Below are positions 28,901 through 35,214 of a stretch of 64,000 nt of DNA, piece after piece (the first letter of the stretch is position 1; each line of letters begins with the position of its first letter). The notes beneath the pieces are model-generated. The model was given only the letters and a program-made list of their open reading frames with translations, made no database searches and was not told where the DNA came from. A program made the position numbers and the translations under genes. Source of the DNA: an uncultured Anaerolineae bacterium (GTDB lineage: Bacteria > Chloroflexota > Anaerolineae > Anaerolineales > Villigracilaceae); contig CAINXK010000127.1 of assembly GCA_903854805.1 (NCBI GenBank), positions 1-64,000 of the forward strand, written 5' to 3'.

Positions 28901-30417
28901 TTATGCTGCTGCGTGCAGAAGACAACAAACTGCACTATCGGGCTGGCTACGGCTCAATGTCCGGAACAGAAGAATCTGGAGAAACCAAGACATCGAGCCC
29001 AATGATACTTAAAATTGGCGAGGGTTTGTCTGGTTGGGCTGTGAAATACCGCGAACCTGTACTGGTGAACGACTTACGCCAGGATTCTCGCTGGGTGGCG
29101 GCGCCAGGATCTCAAAGCCACCGCAGTGCGCTGGTGGTTCCACTACTTGTCGGCGAAGATGTGATCGGAACGATCATGGTTTTTCACCGTTCAACCGGTT
29201 ACTTTGGAAATGAAGCGCTCGAAATGGTGAAGGCCATTGGATCGCAGGTGGCAATCGCCATCAACAATGCTCAACTTTACGAACTCATTCGAGATCAGGC
29301 CGAACGTCTTGGCTCCATGCTACGCCAACAGCAGGTGGAGGCCAGCCGCCAAACCGCCATTTTCGAGGCCGTGGCAGATGGCGTGGTTGTTACAGATCCA
29401 TCCAACCACATTACTTTTGTCAACGCTTCGGTGGAACGTATCCTAGATATCAATAAACTCCAGATGGAAGGCCAATCGCTGGAAAGTTTTGCTGGGCTTT
29501 TTGGTAAAACAACCCAGACTTGGATTCAAACCGTGAAAGAATGGACAGAAAACTCCGGCAGCAGCCAGATGGGTGAAACCTATGCAGAACAAATCAACCT
29601 TGATAACGGCCGGGTGGTACTGGTGCACCTGGCTGCAGTAGTATGGCGCGATGAATTTTTGGGAACTGTTTCCATATTCCGCGATATTACGCACGAAGTT
29701 GAGGTTGACAGGTTGAAATCCGAATTTGTGGCCACGGTCAGCCATGAACTACGCACACCAATGACCTCCATCCGGGGATATGTCGATCTGTTGCTTATGG
29801 GCGCAGCAGGTGTCATGAACGAAAGCCAATCTCACTTCCTGGATATTGTAAAAAACAACACAGAACGCTTGAATGTCCTTGTAAATGACTTGTTGGATGT
29901 TTCGAGAATCGAAGCGGGACGGGTAATGCTATCCATTCAACCGGTGGACTTGCAGAGTATCGCCAGTGAATGTTTCTCTGAGCTACAGCGTCGCTCAGAG
30001 AAAGAAAACAAACCCATGGAAGTTTCATTGGATGTTGAGTATTCCTTACCGCTTGTTATGGCTGATCCAGAAAGAGTACACCAGATTCTAGGAAACTTGC
30101 TGGACAATGCTTATAATTACACTCCGGCTCATGGCAGAGTTAAGGTATTTCTGCACAAAGTAAATGGAAATGTTGAAATTGATGTTCAAGATAACGGCAT
30201 CGGGATTTCGATTGAACATCGTGATCGGATTTTCGAACGCTTTTTCCGTGGCGAGGACCCCATGGTTTTGGCAACTCCCGGCACTGGCCTGGGCTTATCG
30301 ATTGTCAAACAACTGGTCGAAATGCATCGCGGTAAAATTTGGATGAGAAGTTCGGGCATACCAGGGCAGGGAAGCACTTTTTCATTCTCACTACCTGCTG
30401 CTGAAACTGAGGAGTAA
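22975..30417 (+). CDS. Giant membrane-anchored hybrid-sensor histidine kinase with 11 GAF-like modules
   Basis: 2480 residues. One transmembrane helix (about 7-30, GIGFLLSGLLLFLLVWLFL), a PAS-like domain (about 45-125), then by my count eleven consecutive GAF-like modules of about 170 residues each (about 175-2125), joined by helices with repeated endings such as QAAVAIDNANLFEESV, NQASIALENADLYQ, SQVAIAINNAQLYE. A second PAS follows (about 2125-2240), then HisKA with phosphoacceptor H2257 (VSHELRTPMTSIRGY), N-box ILGNLLDNAYNYTP, G1 DNGIGIS and G2 GTGLGLSIVK. The kinase core is intact. It has no receiver domain of its own; a CheY-like regulator starts 2 nt after the stop. So many GAF modules suggest integration of several signals or a long cytoplasmic rod. 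Ligands are unknown. Confidence 0.93.
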   Translation: MLQGQTILGIGFLLSGLLLFLLVWLFLRIVPRIHPPIQAPVEFESSEIHMHQDAILIIEAGGRIRNINDTARELFELLPGEAPNIDRMGRRVRPVDSYYEICAAEGQSRFSVNGKLLDAVSYSVPGPVPTILLALRQIEGARALVTGSLGNLQNIDLQPISDLSETPGSSLSLEATTRSILVNVERLVAADFIEVKTWDETSQSLIPFRLEGTNGGERILQRGEISVFGEYANQLVSSRKELFISDTRISNLEFYDPINHSLPPMGSYIGIPLQAYDYFVGTLEIGVLPVNGFAIDDLRIIQVIMRQAAIGLRNAELNEAQLRWNHKLSSLTNLAKGFDPAPDLQTLISHILGVLSPLFDVEILGFLLYDGQRRSIQAQMPFQGLPDNITAVYKSSVRQHSLMETNIIKQQVVITTNSTQDTTWTELGLQDVALAASIRDTALVPLISSGRFLGYLQLSNHRIHNAAFSKDELQLLKIISAQIATIMENAMLVQHNQLRNQRVEAMLQIANVVSSQTTLDKMLYDVLHEAGNLFLADTGAIFLLDENAGIMRAHIASAFGVPAELTEPLSKINLKPSAFRMTVAGSQHSFVSGNLAKDRRVLPLYRAIVRKLNLASGMVIPLIVQGKSIGEMMFGAYKEDFFAADDLQIAATLAGQLAIAIDSAQHAGETDAILRRRSDYLAAMNRITRELNSTTNIKELVQIVYDECLLVSGAKCGSVSLYEPKQEDQIRQEKLHLGHPQAEMLLKAGLEALSSGESRLISGLSDEQAPHPGIRTVLVAPIGYQDETIGLIELHTTNPVGFDGIILEIVMNIGVQAALVIGNALRYIEQQGRTELFRRRAETLMQLFETSKNLRIDETLVSALSSIAQGIQRATPFNVVLISLYDPQTSLLTHIVATGIDDLTFTMMQAHQQQWSNVAQLMQNEFGLGNLYFIPFDKAPIIPDDVQFLTTMTAPEQKPNAWNPDDILLIPIYDNSQNPLGLISVDAPRDGLRPDRIALETLEVFAAQAALTITSGLNIQSYKSQIETLNREVKQQKQLVDLSQENLPLLLHKDLEQTLALSQVIQRARHIRASLQVTEAISRQIDATAALVMLGNQVLTNFEMSGAIIARQTIDGPHITHVIGNLPSDNNPETSFGQRNPLRTCLQTGETIVSEDIDEDEIWRDTPFLSNLHAKSFICIPVVINQKPIAAVLAIDTQTIPALSDEDRQVYSQVSKQVSIILQNINLLTETRQRLQEVNLLLDFSRHLTGLNPHDILKSLLESALHVVSPAHAGVVFTWEPLNKVLTPVAAANYVDDASIMEISYHLSEGLPGKISAEGRPRRVDEVNFVSDYNLEPENLLKYRKATGGRLPVSAMIVPIMTNERQMGVLVLDNFNTPAAFHVEDEAILLSLTQQVALALENVRLMQTTQERAGQLQALNVVAANLTSSLQPDELVTSLLDRMETIIPYDTAILWLRQENKMVVADARGFDDNEERKGLTVEVADSILLNEMTRTRHAIVVQDVRSDPRFTSLVQPRYLAWMGIPLIVKDQVIGVLAVEKSEVHFYTDELMQLATTFASQAAVAIDNANLFEESVRRAAELDERSKRLGMLNKFSAELGGSLGADQVLSLTANQLISALQVDRALLFLLDKNKRDYLLSVLPDEAGHPIIYRRLPASVVLDHLRESQTVYTVEDISNDQNLDSLVDFLEDTSSLLMLPLAGSERVYAIVLQNKQSRRFMAAEIELARTIGNQASIALENADLYQSTLATAERLAILNQVSYAIGSNLNEEDIYRAAHQATTKLMPAEAFVIALLEEKTNDVNGVYVVDMGQRITGVRLPYGQGLSGQVIATGQSILTLQASEAESQHGLAIGEKGPAHSIVAVPMISSGKVIGAISAQSYQFNAYTEDDQQILSTLANQATVAILNARLFAETQKLANTLEQRVTERTSQLNHEQHNTETLLRILTDVTANLDLDRALNRTLALLNDAIGAEQGTIMLLRAEDNKLHYRAGYGSMSGTEESGETKTSSPMILKIGEGLSGWAVKYREPVLVNDLRQDSRWVAAPGSQSHRSALVVPLLVGEDVIGTIMVFHRSTGYFGNEALEMVKAIGSQVAIAINNAQLYELIRDQAERLGSMLRQQQVEASRQTAIFEAVADGVVVTDPSNHITFVNASVERILDINKLQMEGQSLESFAGLFGKTTQTWIQTVKEWTENSGSSQMGETYAEQINLDNGRVVLVHLAAVVWRDEFLGTVSIFRDITHEVEVDRLKSEFVATVSHELRTPMTSIRGYVDLLLMGAAGVMNESQSHFLDIVKNNTERLNVLVNDLLDVSRIEAGRVMLSIQPVDLQSIASECFSELQRRSEKENKPMEVSLDVEYSLPLVMADPERVHQILGNLLDNAYNYTPAHGRVKVFLHKVNGNVEIDVQDNGIGISIEHRDRIFERFFRGEDPMVLATPGTGLGLSIVKQLVEMHRGKIWMRSSGIPGQGSTFSFSLPAAETEE

Positions 30418-30419
30418 TC

Positions 30420-30794
30420 ATGGCAAAAATAGTCATAGCAGAAGACGAGTCAGATATCCGCGAATTGATCGCATTCACCCTGCGCTTTGCCGGGCACGAA
30501 GTTATTGCCGGTAGTAACGGGCAGGAGGGCTATGACCTTACAAAAGCCGAGCATCCAGACCTGGCTATGTTCGATGTACGCATGCCCAAAATGACAGGGT
30601 ACGAAGCCTGTAAAAAGATCAAGGCCGACCCAGAAATTTCGCACATTCCAGTCATTTTTCTATCTGCCAAGGGCCAGGAAAACGAAATCGAACAAGGTAT
30701 TGCAGCTGGCGCAGATGAATATTTGTTAAAACCATTTGCCCCAGATCAACTAACCGAACGAATTAAAGCCATCTTAGCAAAGTATGGGAAATAA
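30420..30794 (+). CDS. CheY-like single-domain response regulator
   Basis: 124 residues, receiver domain only. Acidic pocket E8-D9 and E10, phosphoacceptor D52 (LAMFDVRMPKMTGYE), Ser in FLSAKGQ and Lys in LLKPFAPD. There is no output domain, so it must act by binding a partner. It starts 2 nt after the kinase stop, with GAGGAG overlapping the kinase end, and is therefore the likely direct acceptor of its phosphate. Candidate targets are the GTPase/PATAN pair earlier in the operon, as in polarity or motility systems, but this is inference. Confidence 0.95.
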   Translation: MAKIVIAEDESDIRELIAFTLRFAGHEVIAGSNGQEGYDLTKAEHPDLAMFDVRMPKMTGYEACKKIKADPEISHIPVIFLSAKGQENEIEQGIAAGADEYLLKPFAPDQLTERIKAILAKYGK

Positions 30795-30802
30795 CTGAGA
30801 AA

Positions 30803-31588
30803 ATGAGCGCAATTCTTTTAGACGGCGAAATTGTGCATTTTGAGGTAATCGGTCGCGGACGACCGGTCATCTTTCTGCACGGTTGGGTGGGCTCCTGGCG
30901 ATATTGGGTACCTGCCATGCAGACGGCATCCACCGGATTCCGCGCCTATGCTCTTGACTTATGGGGATTTGGCGATACTGCTCGCGACCCGAATCGCTAC
31001 GTTTTAGAAAAACAAGTCGCCCTACTGGATCATTTTTTACAAGAACTGGGTATGAGCAAGATAGCCATCGTGGGGCACGGCCTGGGCGCATTGGTAGGAT
31101 TGCTCTTTACAATGCGCTACCCAACTGTCGTCGATCGCTTCATGGCAGTGGAACTGCCCTTTGATGAAGGTTCCATCAACAACCGCCTGCGCACAGCCCC
31201 ACTTCCAGAACTGATCGATTGGCTGCTCTCAAAGAATGCCACCTTCGAGCCCGCTCGAACAGACGGCCTAAAAGCAGACCCATTGGCATTGGCAGCTTCG
31301 CTGAACCCATCAGATTTTTTCAATCTAACGCATCGCATTAACGCACTCAACACCCCTTGCCTACTCGTGTATGGACAAAATGACCCGGCGATTAGCATTC
31401 CAGACTATGACAAAACCATGGCGCCAGACAGCATGCATACGATGATCTTTGAACAATCATCGCATTTTCCGATGCTCGATGATCCTGCGGGTTTTAATCG
31501 CTTGTTGACAGACTTTTTGGCACTACCTTCCGGCGAATCTCCTAAAGTCTTGCAAATGAAAGAAGAATGGAAACGGCGTGTACGCTAA
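30803..31588 (+). CDS. Alpha/beta hydrolase homologue lacking the nucleophile
   Basis: 261 residues, similar in layout to the hydrolase at 18221: GRGRPVIFLHGWVGSWRYW aligns with GRGRPVILLHGWLGSWGLW, and LDLWGFG with MDFWGFG. The nucleophile elbow reads GHGLGA, with Gly at position 93 where the sister protein has Ser. The codon is GGC (31079-31081), so this is not a one-base ambiguity of the reading. The acid (YGQNDPAI) and His (SSHFPMLD) are retained. It is therefore probably not a serine hydrolase; a binding, sensing or regulatory role is more likely. It closes the operon. Reading frame and length are intact, so it is not a pseudogene. Confidence 0.87.
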   Translation: MSAILLDGEIVHFEVIGRGRPVIFLHGWVGSWRYWVPAMQTASTGFRAYALDLWGFGDTARDPNRYVLEKQVALLDHFLQELGMSKIAIVGHGLGALVGLLFTMRYPTVVDRFMAVELPFDEGSINNRLRTAPLPELIDWLLSKNATFEPARTDGLKADPLALAASLNPSDFFNLTHRINALNTPCLLVYGQNDPAISIPDYDKTMAPDSMHTMIFEQSSHFPMLDDPAGFNRLLTDFLALPSGESPKVLQMKEEWKRRVR

Positions 31589-31601
31589 CACTTAGTTTTG
31601 A

Positions 31602-32945
31602 TTACCACACACGCTGAAGATTGGGGTTATCCAACGGCCTGCGCCCTACCTTTGACATATCAACCCATTCGCCATGAATTTTGACACGCACTACGTCCGC
31701 GGTAAAATCGGTGACGGTAGCGCCATTATTATTAAATAAGTATGAACCAACCGCATAGATATCCACTGGGACACTGAGCTTTTCAAAACGGCGAATCTTT
31801 TCCGGGGCAAAACCGCCTGAAACTACAATTTTGACATTCTGACAATATTCGCGGGCAAATTCTTTCCATTTCAGCGGTAAGTCCCAACGTTCCCAAGCAG
31901 AATCCAGACCTTGTCTAACATTGAAAACCAGGCGTGGATTAACTCCCAGATCCAGAGCAGGATCTCCCAATGGAGTCACAGACTCATCACGCAAGCTTCC
32001 GCTCGTATCCAACCTGACGCCATATAACTTGTATTTTGCGGCTTCTAATTCTTCACCTGCGTCAATCAAACGACGGTATTCGGCGAACATGACATCCAGA
32101 ACACGCAATGAATCAAGCACAGAGTTATTATTAAAATCTACCAGAGCAATTCTGGGAATATTCACCGGCAAAACGCGTGAGAAGGCCATCATGACCTCGG
32201 CAGTATCCCCAAGGAAACTGGCAATGGCAGCATGCGCCACAGTACCACCTCCCGCGCCGCCCCACCAGTCGCCTTGTGCATCCGTCGAAATGAATGGACC
32301 CAGGTCACTGGCGTGATCTACGTTAAAACGCTGAAGCGCAATATTGTAAGCGTAACCATCAGCAGCCTGAACTTCGTGTAAATCAAAACGAGCCGGGAAA
32401 AACAGAACTGGCTTGCCCCGCGCCGCCACAAAGGTTTCATATACATTCGTGGCAATGCGGCTGGAACGGGTCAGAATGCCCAGGGAAGGGGTTTCAAGCA
32501 AGGCAAAATCGCGATAACGTCCACGCACCCTGATTACTGGCTGAATCTTGAGTGGGTCTCCATCTGAATGGACGACATCCCCATCATTGACCGCCCAGAC
32601 TTCCAGCCTGTCTGCCGTCTCAACAAAACGATTGCCATCAAAATAGCCAGTGCAATGCTGAAGCATTGCCAGCGCCTTATCCACCCCAACAACGATACTG
32701 GGGCCAATCCTCCGTGTGAACCACTGCATTTCCACTTCCATATCACCAACAGCAATATTTTCCGGGGAAATATGGGCGGGTAAATTATGATGGCTGCCAG
32801 CGTATCTGTAGTTCTCGCCAGCAAGATCCACCAGCATACGATTGATATTAGCAAAGTATTTGTCTGAATACCAACCCTGGCGCATACGCTCAATATCGAG
32901 CTTAAATGTCTCGTTCGTCAGGCGTTTTCCGTCAAAAATGGACAT
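31602..32945 (-). CDS. pncB: Nicotinate phosphoribosyltransferase
   Basis: Joins nicotinate and PRPP to nicotinate mononucleotide in NAD salvage. 447 residues from the ATG at 32945, which follows AAAGG; a TTG seven codons earlier is less likely. Family features: N-terminal LTNETFKLDIERMRQGWYSDKY, central GTVAHAAIASFLGD, IALVDFNNN, the substrate-loop region YKLYGVRLDTSGSLRDES and C-terminal VVSGGFAPEKIRRFEKLSVPVDIYAVGSYL. A nicotinamidase-like gene lies just upstream on the same strand, so both steps from nicotinamide to NaMN are encoded together. It is convergent with the signalling operon (13 bp between stops). Confidence 0.92.
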   Translation of the reverse strand: MSIFDGKRLTNETFKLDIERMRQGWYSDKYFANINRMLVDLAGENYRYAGSHHNLPAHISPENIAVGDMEVEMQWFTRRIGPSIVVGVDKALAMLQHCTGYFDGNRFVETADRLEVWAVNDGDVVHSDGDPLKIQPVIRVRGRYRDFALLETPSLGILTRSSRIATNVYETFVAARGKPVLFFPARFDLHEVQAADGYAYNIALQRFNVDHASDLGPFISTDAQGDWWGGAGGGTVAHAAIASFLGDTAEVMMAFSRVLPVNIPRIALVDFNNNSVLDSLRVLDVMFAEYRRLIDAGEELEAAKYKLYGVRLDTSGSLRDESVTPLGDPALDLGVNPRLVFNVRQGLDSAWERWDLPLKWKEFAREYCQNVKIVVSGGFAPEKIRRFEKLSVPVDIYAVGSYLFNNNGATVTDFTADVVRVKIHGEWVDMSKVGRRPLDNPNLQRVW

Positions 32946-33053
32946 TTTTTCCTTTGATGCGAACAATAAAACTGGGATACGCCCGACAAATTTAAGGTAA
33001 AGTATTTGGGCGAAACGACACGGCAGAGTATTAAATCTTAACGAGAAAACTGG

Positions 33054-34115
33054 TCAGACCTTCGCCTGTGACCAGTCGTCCAAAGCATCAGTTGAGCGTA
33101 AAAGATGCATACCTGCAGCTGCAAACCTTGCATAAGCTGCATCAGCGGCAGCAGTGTGGTCAACCAAACCTGGAATTACAACCGGAGATGTACAGTCTTG
33201 GAGCAAGTAAACTTTCTCTGCCAGCCCAGGGTCAGTCTGCTGAATATCTTCAAGCAGGTCTGAGACCGTCCAAGCCATGCAATGGCTTTTCGCCTGGCCA
33301 GCAATAATCAATCTGTCCACAACTTTTAGTTGGTCTATAAATTTGGAATTACGCAAACCAAAAGTTTCCCCCTGCGGGCCACTGAGTACTTCAGGGCCAA
33401 TCACAGAGTAATTTTCAGTAAAGGGTTGGTCACCTTTGATCTCGAATTGAACCTGAGATAAACGCGCCACCGAGTGGAAAAATATCGCTTCTTCCACTGC
33501 AGAAACAAGCGCATGACCAATACCACCCAGCATGGCATGGTACGGCCAGATGGTAAGTGCATACTTACCTTTTTTCGCAAGGGATTCAGTATAAAAAATC
33601 ACTCTTCGCTGGCCATATTCTGGGGTAATCCCAAATTGATGCGCCAGATCGGGATTAAATTTCCATTTTCCCGTGAGCAAATCTTCCAGGTGGATATCGG
33701 TGTAAGGAGCAGGATGGGCACCAGCAACATTCACAAAAAAAAGCGGGTGGAAAATCTGCATGGCCATGTGCGTATCCAGGGTGGCGGAGATATGAGTAAT
33801 GGCAGCCAGATTGCGATAAATAAACTCACATAGGCGCTGATTGTCGTCAACCGCCCCCATGCCGGTTCTACCACCTACGAACAGTTCAAAACCCGGGATG
33901 CAAAAAGTGTTCTGGACATCAACCAACAGTAACCAGGTTTTATTTTGATCCGTGGATGCAGACTGCAGCCCATACTTGGAACGATACGAAATCGCAGCTG
34001 TAGCAATATCAGCATAGTTCACCCGGAAAACAGTACCCACTGTCTCAGGGGTATAAAAATCCGGATAAGGAAACATTTGCTTTTCTCCAAGGTCGGCTGA
34101 ACTAATAATTGTCAT
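33054..34115 (-). CDS. Nicotinamidase/isochorismatase-family hydrolase, long form
   Basis: 353 residues from the ATG at 34115; a GTG at 34175 and ATG at 34160 are possible earlier starts, none with a clear ribosome-binding site. The Asp-Lys-Cys triad of the family is recognisable: LLLVDVQNTFC (Asp), ALTIWPYHAMLGG (Lys nearby in KKGKYA), IAGQAKSHCMAWTV (Cys). The His of the WPYH segment fits metal binding or substrate orientation. It is longer than PncA (about 200-215), with an N-terminal extension of some 70 residues. Its position before the nicotinate phosphoribosyltransferase supports nicotinamide deamidation to nicotinate. Other amide substrates cannot be excluded. Confidence 0.8.
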   Translation of the reverse strand: MTIISSADLGEKQMFPYPDFYTPETVGTVFRVNYADIATAAISYRSKYGLQSASTDQNKTWLLLVDVQNTFCIPGFELFVGGRTGMGAVDDNQRLCEFIYRNLAAITHISATLDTHMAMQIFHPLFFVNVAGAHPAPYTDIHLEDLLTGKWKFNPDLAHQFGITPEYGQRRVIFYTESLAKKGKYALTIWPYHAMLGGIGHALVSAVEEAIFFHSVARLSQVQFEIKGDQPFTENYSVIGPEVLSGPQGETFGLRNSKFIDQLKVVDRLIIAGQAKSHCMAWTVSDLLEDIQQTDPGLAEKVYLLQDCTSPVVIPGLVDHTAAADAAYARFAAAGMHLLRSTDALDDWSQAKV

Positions 34116-34193
34116 AATTGGATTTCTGAGTGTTTCAATTCTACCGTTGCAAACCGGCATGTCAAGGGCTATCACCCAAAAGCAAACGGTTTG

Positions 34194-34337
34194 CTAACGT
34201 TCGGAAACAATTTCAGTTTTTTCAGGAAGATAAATGACGGTTTTTCCACGTGGGTACAGACCAATCCCACGAAACTCATCAGCACTGTTCCACAGCACTA
34301 CTACTATACCCCAATCAGTAATTCCAGGCAGTCCTGA
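34194..34337 (-). pseudogene. Possible gene remnant
   Basis: An open stretch ending at TAG (34194-34196) reads protein-like sequence, ending IGLYPRGKTVIYLPEK then TEIVSER, but it has no ATG and a stop just upstream (34338-34340). It may be the 3' end of a decayed gene. I do not recognise a family, and it may be chance. Confidence 0.2.
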
Positions 34338-34377
34338 TCACAATGAGTTAGAAGTTGGTCTAAATATGGTTGAATAC

Positions 34378-34638
34378 TTACCGAGAAACGATGGTATTCG
34401 ATTTAAAGGTGGTGGGTGTACTGCGAAAAGCGGTTAATTCCTCACGGATCACGCGCCTGAGCGTAAGCTCGCTTAGCTGACCCCGATTCTGGATAAGTTC
34501 GCGCAGAGCACGGTTAATCAGCGTTTGATAACTACCGCCTCCCGCTGCTTCGACTTCGCGATGGAACCATTCCAATACATCATTGTCGATACGGATGGTG
34601 ATGCGGGTCTTGCCGCTTATGTTTACGTTATCAGTCAT
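34378..34638 (-). CDS. Ribbon-helix-helix protein, BrnA-like antitoxin
   Basis: 86 residues from the ATG at 34638. The core TRITIRIDNDVLEWFHREVE then AGGGSYQTLINRALRELI matches the BrnA/CopG ribbon-helix-helix pattern, a DNA-binding dimer. BrnA normally follows the toxin BrnT, but no BrnT-like frame lies upstream or downstream. The start is set by a promoter with TATAAT ending 6 nt before the ATG, which makes the mRNA leaderless; a longer start at 34665 would lie inside the promoter. It could be an orphan antitoxin or an autonomous repressor. Confidence 0.78.
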   Translation of the reverse strand: MTDNVNISGKTRITIRIDNDVLEWFHREVEAAGGGSYQTLINRALRELIQNRGQLSELTLRRVIREELTAFRSTPTTFKSNTIVSR

Positions 34639-34644
34639 TTTTTC

Positions 34645-34673
34645 ATTATATGCATGTTCGTACACAATTACAA
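34645..34673 (-). promoter_or_regulatory. Leaderless promoter of the BrnA-like gene
   Basis: On the minus strand TTGTAA (34673-34668) and a perfect TATAAT (34650-34645) are 17 bp apart. Six bases then separate the -10 box from the ATG, so transcription should begin on or next to the start codon. Confidence 0.5.
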
Positions 34674-35149
34674 TAGGGAGATTTTTATCCCTTAATATAT
34701 TTTCTAAGTTCCACAGAAATCATGATGAAAATAATTCCAAAACGAAATAAACGGCATTAAAAAATCAAAAACTAGGAGTAACAAAATCACATATGCACAT
34801 TTGTACACTCAAAGCATTTAAGCGGAAAGGGGCTCCAGCCCAACAATAAATCAGGCCATGACACAGACCAGGTTGCCAGGTTGCGCACGTTTTTTTTACT
34901 ACAATTAGCATTATGCCTATCATCAAAAAACGATGGTTCAGGCGCGAATTTAGCAAAGCCGAAAAATTTTACGAGGCGAGCCCAGGGCTGGAGGTATAAC
35001 GTAATAGGTTCGTAGCCAGGCAGGTTGGGATGGAAAGCACGGTGATGCCAGAAAACAATAAACCCCAGCAGCAAATCACCCGCCCACACAGATTTTCTTT
35101 CTAGAAATCCATGTTCAACGATGACGATCAGTAAAGTGCCAGGACAGAT
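34674..35149. other. Intergenic region without recognised gene
   Basis: About 480 A/T-rich bases. Minus-strand open frames at 34765-34956 and 34787-35089 have neither ribosome-binding sites nor familiar domains. I specifically looked for a BrnT toxin next to the antitoxin and did not find one. Confidence 0.5.
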
Positions 35150-35199
35150 ATCAAAGACAATGGCGTAAGGCTTTTCAGCCTTACGCCATTGTCTTTGAT
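35150..35199. terminator. Perfect 23-bp hairpin after the helicase-loader gene
   Basis: Bases 35150-35172 and 35177-35199 are perfect inverted copies around a TTTC loop; the central part reads GGCGTAAGGCT/AGCCTTACGCC. It ends 15 bp after the stop of the minus-strand gene at 35215. No T-run follows, so the stem alone, or RNA processing, would have to do the work. Confidence 0.6.
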
Positions 35200-35214
35200 C
35201 ACCAAGATATTGAA

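Noticed and set aside
34787..35089. Minus-strand frame upstream of the BrnA-like gene, checked as BrnT toxin
   Set aside because: No BrnT pattern (WD...KN...KHG) is present and there is no start signal.
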